Origin: an uncultured Bryobacteraceae bacterium
GTDB lineage: Bacteria; Acidobacteriota; Terriglobia; Bryobacterales; Bryobacteraceae
Reading direction: 5' to 3'
NCBI GenBank assembly: GCA_937921835.1
Contig: CAKZVG010000420.1
Span: forward strand, 1-7,210
Length of the DNA stretch: 7,210 bases
Below are positions 1 through 6,308 of the stretch, piece by piece (positions within the stretch are counted from its first letter, which is position 1; the number at the start of each line of letters is the position of its first letter). The notes beneath the pieces were generated by a model that had not been told where the DNA came from, did no database searches, and was given only the letters and a program-made list of their open reading frames with translations. The position numbers and the translations under genes are program-made.

Positions 1-135
1 TCGGAGGACAACAGTTTCTCCTCACCGAGCATGGCACGCCTCACTCTCGAGTGGCTGTGGCGCACAGGGAAGGTCGCGGTCTGCCGACGCGAGTCGCGAC
101 AGAAGGTCTACGACCTTACCGAGCGGGTGATTCCG
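1..135 (+). pseudogene. Fragment of a YcaQ-like winged-helix DNA glycosylase, truncated at the receptor junction
   Basis: Frame 1 of the plus strand is open from the first base. Its first 45 codons include two stretches, LEWLWRTGKVAV (codons at 46-81) and QKVYDLTERVIP (100-135), that I recognise as typical of the winged-helix YcaQ family (HTH_42/DUF1006). Members of this family, such as E. coli YcaQ, unhook interstrand DNA crosslinks. The recognised pattern is [LW]-W-R-T-G-x-x-A-V, then R-R-E, then K-V-Y-D-L-x-E-R-V-[IL]-P, which lies near the middle of proteins of about 400 residues. After codon 45 the frame stays open to 591 but is only the complement of the TonB receptor, so the C-terminal half of the protein is missing here. 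The N-terminal half would lie left of the window. The ATG at 31 falls inside the conserved stretch and is not the true start. The family call is from memory of the motif, without a search. Confidence 0.62.
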
Positions 136-2973
136 CAGATAGGCGCGCCGCTTTCCAAACGGAAGCTGGTACACCGAGCTGAACGTCCAGCGGTGCCGGA
201 TGTCGTTCTCCGAGGGCCCCCAATCAGCCCGCCGGTTGTAGAAATCCGAGTAGGTAGAGCCTTCGTCGCCCAGCGTCGCTCCGCCCCCGCTGCAATTGTC
301 CAGGAACTTCGACCAGGTGTAGGTGGTCAGCAGGTTGAAGCCGCGCGAAAACCGCTTCTGCGCCTTGACGATGCCGGCGTGGTAGCTGGATACCCCCAGG
401 CTGGGCGCCAGCAGCGACACGTTGGTGAATTGTGGATACGGGCGGTACTGCCGGCCGGTGAACCCAGGTCCGAGAATCCATGGCGGAATTTGGTTGATCG
501 ACAGGTTGTCGCTGGCCAGCTTGCGCGACAGGTTGCCCAGATACCCGATCTCGGCCAGAATGCGCCCGGGCATTTCCTGCTGGATCTGTAAGTTGAACTG
601 CTGCGAATAGCCGGTGTGCCGGTTGGTCTCAAAAAACGTCACCGCCTGCACCGGAGCGGCGCCCACCCGCACCGCGCCGAAGGAGTCATCGCGGACCTGC
701 TCCTGAAGCGGTGGAATCGGCAGCCCGCCCCCCATCGTATACGGGATGCCCAGGTTGTTATCGAGCAGAACCAGCGCCGAGGAGCGCTCAAACCCTAACG
801 TCGCCACGTTGGCCACGGCGCGGTCGAACGGGTGCGCGTAGAAAATTCCGTAGCCGCCGCGGAGCACCGTGCGCTGCCGTCCGAAAGGCCGCCAGGCGAA
901 GCCGAAGCGCGGGCCGAAATTGTTCCAATCGGGATCGTACATCTGGGTGCGGTAGCCGTCCACGCCCGCGAACTTCACCACGCCGGGGGTGCCCGAGACC
1001 GGGTTGATGGCCTCCATGTCGAAGCCGTTCAGGCGGTTGTTGAGGTCCTTGATGGGCGTGTCGACTTCCCAGCGCACGCCAACATTCAGCGTCAATCCAT
1101 CCCGTACCGTCCAGTCGTTCTGGAAAAAGCCGCCCAGGTACCAAGTCCGGCGGTCGAGCAGCGGCGTCTCGCGCTGCTGAAAGTTGGTCGGCACGCCGAG
1201 CAGCAGCGTCGCCAGTCCGCTCCCGGTGTTCACGTTACCGGGCAAGCCCGTGAAACCGCGGCTGAAGGTCATGTCCCCGGAGATCGTCGGCCGGAAGATT
1301 TCGTAGTTCATCGACGGCCGGATCTCGACGCCGAACTTGATCGAATGGCGGCTGCGCACCCAGGAAGTGTGGCTCAGGATGTGGTACTGCTGGATGGGAA
1401 ACTGCCGCCGTTCCTGCGTGGAAGCGCCCAGCGCCGTGAACCCCGCCGCGGCAAAGCGCGGGAAGGCGTCCTCGGGCACGCCCTTCAGTCCCAGCTTGCT
1501 GGGCCAGTTCTGGCCCATGCCGCGCGAGTACTGGTGGTTGATGCGGCGGCCGTAGGTGAACCGGAATTCGTGAAGGATGGCCGGACTGAAAATGTGAGTC
1601 CAGGTCCCATACCAGTACTGCTGATGCCGGCGCGAGTCGGTGGCCGTATCGGCGGCGCGGTTCGGAAACACGCTGACCCCGTCCGTGTTGTCGCTGTTGT
1701 ACAGGTAGCGCGCCGTGATTTTGTTATAGCTGTTGAGATTGTGGTCGACCTTGACGATATAGTTGTCGCGCGTCAGCGCGGTGACGTCGTTGGCGCGGAA
1801 ATTGTTGGCCCCGGCGATGTCGTCGGCCGCCCGGTTGGAGACCGGATACAGCGGCAGCACCTTAAGCGCTACGGGATCCATGCGCGCGGCGGGAATCCGG
1901 TTCAGCGGGAACGGGTCGCGAGTCACTCCGCCGGTTTCGGTGGTGCGGCTGGTGGCCGGGTCGTACATCTGCACTAGGATCCGGCGCGCGTTGTAAGTCT
2001 GCGAGAAGTCGCCCTGCTTCTGCAACTGGGTGGGCACGGTCAGAGTCCGGATGGAGCCGTTGCGGCGCCGCGAACCTTCGTAGGAAAAGAAGTAGAACGT
2101 GCGGTCCTTGCGGATAGGGCCGCCCACCGTCCCCCCGAACACGTTGTAGCGCAGGGCGGGCTTGGTCTTCTTCCCGTCCACGATGGGCGAGAAGAAGTTC
2201 GGCGCGTCCAGCGCCTGGTTGCGCAAGTATTCGAACAGGCTGCCGCGGATCTGATTGGTGCCCGACTTGGTGTTGGCAATCACCACGCCGCCCGCCGACC
2301 CGCCGTATTCGGCCGAGAAGGCGTTGGCCATCACCTTCACCTCCTGAAGGCTTTCCACCGGCGGATCGGTGTCGATCTGCCCAATGCCGAGGCGCATGTT
2401 CTGCCCCGTGCCGCCGTCAATGAAAAACCCCTGGCTCTGCGTGCGCCCACCCGCCAGGCTGAAGTTCGGCTTGCTGCCGTCATCGTAATCGACGAAGACC
2501 GCGGCGCCCGTGATTTCAATCAGGTTCATCGCGCGCCGGTCGCCCAGCGGCATGTCCTCGATGGTTTGCGACTCGACCAACTGGCTGGCCTCCGAGCTTC
2601 GCGTCTCCAGCATCGACGTCCGCGCCGTAACCGTGACGGTCTCGGCCACGGCGCCGATCTCGAGCGTGATGTTCAACTCGAGCGACTGGCCGGTGGTGAT
2701 GTTGATTCCCTCCCGCACGTGCCGCCGGAACCCTTCGAGGTTGGCCGACAGGACATAATCGCCAATCGGGACCGGCCGCAACGAGTAGAACCCGGCCTCG
2801 TTGGTTCTGGTGGCCATCTTGACCCCCGTCGCGGCCGCCGTGGCGACGACCTCGACCCCGGGAATCACCGCGCCCTGCGGGTCGCTGACCACTCCGCTGA
2901 TGGAGCCTTGCGGCGATTGCGCCCAAACCAGACCGGCACAGAGAAGGAGCAGTAAGGAAAACCGGTGGACCAT
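22..2973 (-). CDS. TonB-dependent receptor with carboxypeptidase-regulatory-like domain, C-terminally truncated
   Basis: This is an outer-membrane receptor that should import a large substrate, perhaps a glycan or siderophore, using energy from TonB; the substrate cannot be told from sequence. Of its 983 residues, 1-19 form a signal peptide ending ...LVWAQS. Residues about 22-105 are a CarboxypepD_reg-like beta-sandwich (GSISGVVSDPQG, then NEAGFYSLRPVPIGDY). ETVTVTA at 111-117 resembles a TonB box. The plug spans about 118-260, with the family-typical SAEYGGSAGGVV and TKSGTNQIRGSLFEYLRN. Barrel strands follow, up to SSVYQLPFGK at about 932-941. Relatives usually have 1,000-1,200 residues and continue after PFGK with a GGW-like strand and another 100-200 residues ending in an aromatic residue. 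Here the frame instead runs through residues 956-983 (ending ...SEACHAR), which are the complement of a YcaQ-like gene. The last barrel strands and the terminal assembly signal are therefore missing, and the product is probably non-functional if the junction is genuine. The start is set by an AGGAGG 11 nt upstream and by the signal peptide. Confidence 0.93.
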   Translation of the reverse strand: MVHRFSLLLLLCAGLVWAQSPQGSISGVVSDPQGAVIPGVEVVATAAATGVKMATRTNEAGFYSLRPVPIGDYVLSANLEGFRRHVREGINITTGQSLELNITLEIGAVAETVTVTARTSMLETRSSEASQLVESQTIEDMPLGDRRAMNLIEITGAAVFVDYDDGSKPNFSLAGGRTQSQGFFIDGGTGQNMRLGIGQIDTDPPVESLQEVKVMANAFSAEYGGSAGGVVIANTKSGTNQIRGSLFEYLRNQALDAPNFFSPIVDGKKTKPALRYNVFGGTVGGPIRKDRTFYFFSYEGSRRRNGSIRTLTVPTQLQKQGDFSQTYNARRILVQMYDPATSRTTETGGVTRDPFPLNRIPAARMDPVALKVLPLYPVSNRAADDIAGANNFRANDVTALTRDNYIVKVDHNLNSYNKITARYLYNSDNTDGVSVFPNRAADTATDSRRHQQYWYGTWTHIFSPAILHEFRFTYGRRINHQYSRGMGQNWPSKLGLKGVPEDAFPRFAAAGFTALGASTQERRQFPIQQYHILSHTSWVRSRHSIKFGVEIRPSMNYEIFRPTISGDMTFSRGFTGLPGNVNTGSGLATLLLGVPTNFQQRETPLLDRRTWYLGGFFQNDWTVRDGLTLNVGVRWEVDTPIKDLNNRLNGFDMEAINPVSGTPGVVKFAGVDGYRTQMYDPDWNNFGPRFGFAWRPFGRQRTVLRGGYGIFYAHPFDRAVANVATLGFERSSALVLLDNNLGIPYTMGGGLPIPPLQEQVRDDSFGAVRVGAAPVQAVTFFETNRHTGYSQQFNLQIQQEMPGRILAEIGYLGNLSRKLASDNLSINQIPPWILGPGFTGRQYRPYPQFTNVSLLAPSLGVSSYHAGIVKAQKRFSRGFNLLTTYTWSKFLDNCSGGGATLGDEGSTYSDFYNRRADWGPSENDIRHRWTFSSVYQLPFGKRRAYLRNHPLGKVVDLLSRLASADRDLPCAPQPLESEACHAR

Positions 2974-2984
2974 TCGGACCTCAA

Positions 2985-2990
2985 CCTCCT
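2985..2990 (-). promoter_or_regulatory. Ribosome-binding site of the TonB receptor gene
   Basis: On the minus strand this reads AGGAGG, a full match to the Shine-Dalgarno consensus. It lies 11 nt before the ATG at 2973, slightly further than ideal. A second, weaker GAGG at 2979-2982 is 5 nt from the ATG. Together they fix the ATG at 2973 as the start, which also gives a clean signal peptide. Confidence 0.8.
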
Positions 2991-3002
2991 GAAGGATTCC
3001 CT

Positions 3003-3031
3003 ATTATATCCGGCTGGATGAGTCAAGGGAA
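3003..3031 (-). promoter_or_regulatory. Candidate sigma-70-type promoter for the TonB receptor gene
   Basis: The minus strand carries a perfect TATAAT at 3003-3008 in otherwise GC-rich DNA, about 30 nt before the receptor start. Transcription would begin near 2996, leaving a leader of about 23 nt that just contains the AGGAGG. The hexamer 17 nt upstream, TTCCCT at 3026-3031, matches the -35 consensus at only three positions. A better hexamer, TTGACT at 3021-3026, is only 12 nt from the -10, too close for normal sigma-70 use. The -10 is convincing by sequence and place; the -35 is not, so an activator may be needed. Confidence 0.5.
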
Positions 3032-3054
3032 GCGCACCCGGCCGCTGGGGTGCT

Positions 3055-3071
3055 GCCCGCCCTGGGCGGGC
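3055..3071 (-). terminator. GC-rich hairpin after the glycosyltransferase operon, possible weak terminator
   Basis: There is a perfect 7-bp inverted repeat (GCCCGCC / GGCGGGC) with a 3-nt loop. It begins 24 nt after the stop of the GT4 gene and precedes the receptor promoter. Placement suits transcription termination, but no run of T follows the stem on the minus strand, so it lacks the second half of a classic intrinsic terminator. It could instead protect mRNA 3' ends, or be chance in GC-rich DNA. Confidence 0.3.
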
Positions 3072-3095
3072 TGGGCACGCCGCCGGGGTCGTACC

Positions 3096-4220
3096 TCACC
3101 GTGGCCCGGTAGGCCGGGCGGCCTGGCGGAGGCACTCGAGGGTAACGGCAGCGGTGCGCTCCCAGGAGAACTCTCTTGCCCGCTCGGGACCGGCGGCGCG
3201 GAGACGCCGCCGCAGCGGCTCGTCCGAGCACAGCCGTTCAAGCGCCTCGTACATGGCGCCGCTGTCGGCCGGGTCGAAACGCAGGGCGGCATCCCCGGCC
3301 AGAGAACGCAGCGGCTCGATGTCCGAACAGGCGGTGGGAAGTCCGGCGGCGAGCGCTTCAAGCAGCGGGATGCCGAAGCCTTCAAACAGCGACGGGAAGA
3401 CGAACGCCAGGGCGCTGCGGTAGAGCGCCAGCAACTGCTCGCGCGGAATCCAGCCGGTGACCGTCACCGCCGCCTCCAGACCCAGAATCCGGATGGTATC
3501 CTCGACCTCGCCGGTGTGGAATCCCTTGCAGCCGGCCAGCACCAGGCGCAATTCGGGCCGCCGCTCGCGAAGACGCGCGAACACGCGAACCAGCCGCGGC
3601 AGATTCTTATGCGGATGCAGTGTCGACACGCAGAGCAGGTATGGCGCGGCGGATTCCGGCGCCGCCCGCTCCGCGAGCTCGAAGAACTCCGGGTCCGCCC
3701 CCAGGGGCGCCACCGCCACTTTGGGCGAATGGTAGAAGCGCTCCAGGTCTCTCCGGGTGCTCTCCGAGATCGCGATCAGCACCCGCGAGCGCCAGGCCGA
3801 GACGCGCAGCAGAAACCGCCAGAACGGCAGGTCGAACCAGCGGAAGAACTCGGGATGGCGCAGGTGCTGCAAATCATGGAAGACCGTCACCATCGGACAC
3901 GGCGCGGCCATGGGAGCGGTAAAGCCGGGATTGAACAGCACGTCGAGTCTCCGCCGCAAGGCCGAGACCGGCAGCGCCGCCTGCTCCCACAGGATACGGA
4001 AAGGACGGATGCGCGCCGGGACGGGATGTGGAATCCGTTCGAAGTTCGCCGCGGCCGGAACCAGATCCGGACCGGTTTCGCGGTTGGTGAAAACCAGGTA
4101 ATGGTTCTCGTGATCGGCGGCGGCCAGCGCCCGCAGCAGGCTGCGCAGGTAGATCTCGGTTCCTCCGACTTCGCCCGGGATCAAGTAAAGAGCGTTTACC
4201 CCGATGCGCAGCGCGGCCAC
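3096..4220 (-). CDS. GT4-family glycosyltransferase (mannosyltransferase-like)
   Basis: This is a cytoplasmic retaining glycosyltransferase of GT-B fold, which would add a sugar, often mannose, from a nucleotide-sugar donor to a growing glycan. Of 374 residues, the N-terminal domain starts with RIGVNALYL and holds the acceptor-side glycine loop GEVGGTEIYLRSLLRAL (16-32). FHDLQHLRHPEFF (114-126) and IAISESTRRDLERF (149-162) are typical of the WbaZ/MtfB-like subgroup. The C-terminal domain starts near 193 (YLLCVSTLHPHKNLPRLV, with K205 in the donor-phosphate position) and has the GT4 E-x7-E signature EGFGIPLLE (E280, E288). Length is normal. I chose the GTG at 4220 because RIGVN follows at once and it lies 2 nt after the stop of the preceding gene. 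The frame is open further upstream to 5141, but that part is antiparallel-frame noise over the TPR gene. Only a weak SD (AAGGG) precedes it, so coupling to the upstream gene is likely. Donor and acceptor are unknown. Confidence 0.92.
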   Translation of the reverse strand: MAALRIGVNALYLIPGEVGGTEIYLRSLLRALAAADHENHYLVFTNRETGPDLVPAAANFERIPHPVPARIRPFRILWEQAALPVSALRRRLDVLFNPGFTAPMAAPCPMVTVFHDLQHLRHPEFFRWFDLPFWRFLLRVSAWRSRVLIAISESTRRDLERFYHSPKVAVAPLGADPEFFELAERAAPESAAPYLLCVSTLHPHKNLPRLVRVFARLRERRPELRLVLAGCKGFHTGEVEDTIRILGLEAAVTVTGWIPREQLLALYRSALAFVFPSLFEGFGIPLLEALAAGLPTACSDIEPLRSLAGDAALRFDPADSGAMYEALERLCSDEPLRRRLRAAGPERAREFSWERTAAVTLECLRQAARPTGPR

Positions 4221-4222
4221 GG

Positions 4223-5971
4223 CTACCGGCCCTTGCCCCCGCGGCGCTCGCCGATTGAACGCAGCCCCTGCGCGGCCACCTGGTTGCGGGGGTTGACGGA
4301 GAGCGCCTTGCGGTAGTCGGCCTCGGCGCGGGCCAGTTCGCCCATGGCCACATACACGTTCCCGCGGTAGGCCAGGGCGGCGTCGCTCGAAGGATCGATC
4401 TCGAGCGCTTCCGCCAGCGCCTGGAGCGCTTCGGCGTGGTTTCCGCGCTTGCCCTCCACCATCCCGATCAGGGCGTAAGCGTGCGCGTTGCGTTCGAGCG
4501 CGATGGCCTCGCGCAGGCGGGCCAGCGCCTCCTCGGGCCGGCCGTCGCAATCGTAAGCCAGCGCCCAGTCCACCAGCAGCCGGTAGTCGGGCGGTTGCAA
4601 CTTCGCCACCGCCGAATACTCCCGCACCGCCTCCGCGCAACGGCCCGCCGTGTAGTGCGCGAAAGCGAGCTGGAAGCGCGGGCGCGCCTTGCCGGGCGAC
4701 TTGGACGCCGCGTCCGTCCACAGTGCGGTGGCGTTGGCCCAGACGTGGCTGCGCTGCCAGGTGAGCAGGCCGAGCACCAGCAGCAGCCCGCTCCCGCCGG
4801 CCGCTAACGCCGTGCGGGAAAGGCGCGCCCGGCGCAGGAATTCCAGGCCGATCAGCAGAAAACCGAGAAACGGCAGATACACGCGCCGCTCCGCCGCGAC
4901 GTCCTGAATCGGGACGAAAGAGGAAGTCGGCGCCAGCAGCAGCAGCGCGGTGACGACACCGAAGCTGGCCAGCGGATAGCGCCGGCGCACCATCCACGCC
5001 GCCACCACGGCCGCCACCAGCGCGGCCAGGCCAAGAAACGCCCCGTGCTCGAAAAGCGAGCGGGACACCGGGATATCCGGGTCCACGTTCTGGCCGTAAG
5101 GCAGCACCACCATCCGCGCGTACATCCAGATGACGCGGCACTGCGTGAAGAAATACTGATACCAGGTGAAAGCCTGCACGTTGAAGCCCGCCGAATCGGC
5201 CACGCGCAGCACCTGCCAGACCGAGACCGCCCCCGCCGCCGCCAAGACGGAAATCGGCAGGTACAGACGCCAGGTCCGGCGCAGCGCCGCCAGCGGCGTT
5301 CCGGCCCCGGCGAAAAGGTCGGTGAGGACCAGCAGAACCGGCAGCACGGCGGTGTGTTCCTTGGTCATAACCGCCGCGCCGAACAGCGCCAGCACGATCG
5401 CCGCTTCCCGGAAGGAGATGGCCTCCTCGCGGCGGTACAGGAAAACCGCCAGCGCGCCGTAGAAGAACATCACGCTCAGCACCTCGGAACGGCTGGCGAT
5501 GTAGGCTACCGATTCAGTCTGAATGGGATGCAGCAGAAACACCCCGCCCGCGATGGCCGCCAGCAGGTCGCGCTTGGGACCGTCCTCGCCCACCCTGCCC
5601 AGCAGACGCCGCGCGAGCAGGTAGACCAGCAGCGCGTTGACAAAATGCAGCACAACGTTGAAGACATGCAGCCAGAACGGCTCATTGCCGAAGAAGCGGT
5701 GGTTGATCCAGAAGCTCATCATCAGCAGCGGCCGGGTGCCGGTCCAGGCCCGCAGGCTTGCGTCGCCGATATTCGGATCGGCAAAGGGCAGGTAGGCGTC
5801 ATCAAAAAGGAACTCGCCCCAAAGCGCCGGGCCGTAGGCCTGGAAGACGGCCAGCAGGAGCACGGCGCCCGTCACCACGTGGATCCAGAGGTGGCTGGCA
5901 GGGCGTCCCGCGGGGGCGGCGCTGGCGCGGTCGCGGCGGGAGTCAGGTTTCTTGTTGCGCGGCTTCCTCAT
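4223..5971 (-). CDS. TMTC-like GT-C membrane glycosyltransferase with C-terminal TPR repeats
   Basis: This multi-pass membrane protein of 582 residues resembles eukaryotic TMTC O-mannosyltransferases and related bacterial TPR proteins. The N-terminal 28 residues are basic (RKPRNKKPDSRR), fitting a cytoplasmic end. Hydrophobic segments lie at about 31-49, 101-120, 137-150, 163-178, 188-219, 235-253, 312-327, 335-350, 364-380 and 388-403. The first extracytoplasmic loop has FLFDDAYL with the acidic pair D57/D58, the position of the GT-C catalytic or metal-binding motif. Further TMTC-like signatures are HPIQTESVAYIASRSEVLS (148-166), TKEHTAVLPVLLVLTDLF (203-220) and VAAERRVYLPFLGF (358-371). Four TPRs fill about 430-562 and probably face the periplasm. 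The expected donor is a polyprenyl-phosphate sugar, which the neighbouring GT2 could make. The ATG at 5971 lies inside the end of the DUF2304 gene (29-nt overlap) with no SD before it, so its translation is probably coupled. The enzymatic role is inferred from the family; many bacterial members are annotated only as TPR proteins. Confidence 0.88.
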   Translation of the reverse strand: MRKPRNKKPDSRRDRASAAPAGRPASHLWIHVVTGAVLLLAVFQAYGPALWGEFLFDDAYLPFADPNIGDASLRAWTGTRPLLMMSFWINHRFFGNEPFWLHVFNVVLHFVNALLVYLLARRLLGRVGEDGPKRDLLAAIAGGVFLLHPIQTESVAYIASRSEVLSVMFFYGALAVFLYRREEAISFREAAIVLALFGAAVMTKEHTAVLPVLLVLTDLFAGAGTPLAALRRTWRLYLPISVLAAAGAVSVWQVLRVADSAGFNVQAFTWYQYFFTQCRVIWMYARMVVLPYGQNVDPDIPVSRSLFEHGAFLGLAALVAAVVAAWMVRRRYPLASFGVVTALLLLAPTSSFVPIQDVAAERRVYLPFLGFLLIGLEFLRRARLSRTALAAGGSGLLLVLGLLTWQRSHVWANATALWTDAASKSPGKARPRFQLAFAHYTAGRCAEAVREYSAVAKLQPPDYRLLVDWALAYDCDGRPEEALARLREAIALERNAHAYALIGMVEGKRGNHAEALQALAEALEIDPSSDAALAYRGNVYVAMGELARAEADYRKALSVNPRNQVAAQGLRSIGERRGGKGR

Positions 5972-6308
5972 GCAGGGAACGCAGATGGAATTCGAGAATG
6001 GCCACTCTTTGCGCCAGCGCGATGTTTGCGTCTTTCAGTTGGGAAATGATCACCGAGAAGCGGAAAAAGACCATCAGGAAAACGCTGGAGACGACCATCA
6101 AAAGCGCCAGCGGCGGGTACGTCACGCCCATCCACGCCGCCAGCCACTCCAGCAGCCCGTGCGAGCGGGACAGAAGAAGAAGAACGACGGCGGCGGTAAG
6201 CCAGCTCACCGAGTACTCGACGCGGATGTGGGCGCGCCGCACCGAAACCAGCACCAGCAGCAGCAGCGCGCCCCCCAAGATCGTGGACAAATTCAGCAAA
6301 CGGTCCAT
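5943..6308 (-). CDS. DUF2304 small membrane protein
   Basis: This protein of 121 residues has three hydrophobic helices (about 7-23, 34-47 and 66-84) and a charged, probably coiled-coil C-terminal tail from residue 88 (SQLKDANIALAQRVAILE). Between helices 1 and 2 the RRAHIRVEYSVSWL stretch matches the basic-then-aromatic pattern typical of DUF2304. The family has no settled function, but it is commonly found directly after a GT2 of the polyprenyl-phosphate-sugar type, as here. That suggests a membrane partner or anchor for the GT2, or help in moving its lipid-linked product. The gene overlaps the GT2 gene by 16 nt at its start and the TMTC-like gene by 29 nt at its end. A GAAGG at 6316-6320 stands 7 nt before the ATG and supports the chosen start. 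The family call is sound; the role is inference. Confidence 0.88.
   Translation of the reverse strand: MDRLLNLSTILGGALLLLVLVSVRRAHIRVEYSVSWLTAAVVLLLLSRSHGLLEWLAAWMGVTYPPLALLMVVSSVFLMVFFRFSVIISQLKDANIALAQRVAILEFHLRSLHEEAAQQET

Noticed and set aside
31..591. Plus-strand open frame of 186 codons as a whole gene
   Set aside because: Only the part up to about 135 carries recognisable YcaQ-like motifs. Beyond that it is the complement of well-conserved receptor codons, and the ATG at 31 falls inside the conserved region.
832..1977. Long plus-strand open frame of 381 codons
   Set aside because: It lies entirely opposite the barrel of the TonB receptor. Its product has no recognisable family and is the usual antisense shadow in GC-rich DNA.
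3003..3026. TTGACT at 3021-3026 paired with TATAAT at 3003-3008 as a full promoter
   Set aside because: The spacer is only 12 nt, too short for sigma-70 to contact both boxes; only the -10 is kept.
3018..4316. Long plus-strand open frame of 432 codons
   Set aside because: It is antisense to the GT4 gene, whose E-x7-E and K205 motifs are clear. The product is rich in R, G, Q and H with no family pattern.
4221..5141. N-terminal extension of the GT4 frame (about 307 extra residues)
   Set aside because: This stretch is an out-of-frame reading of the TMTC/TPR gene. The GT4 domain itself begins directly after the GTG at 4220.
5045..6049. Plus-strand open frame of 334 codons
   Set aside because: It is antisense to the membrane helices of the TMTC-like protein, with composition dominated by R, Q, H and A and no domain visible.
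6251..6268. CAG/AGC repeat run
   Set aside because: On the minus strand it encodes a leucine run in the first membrane helix of the DUF2304 protein; coding use explains it.
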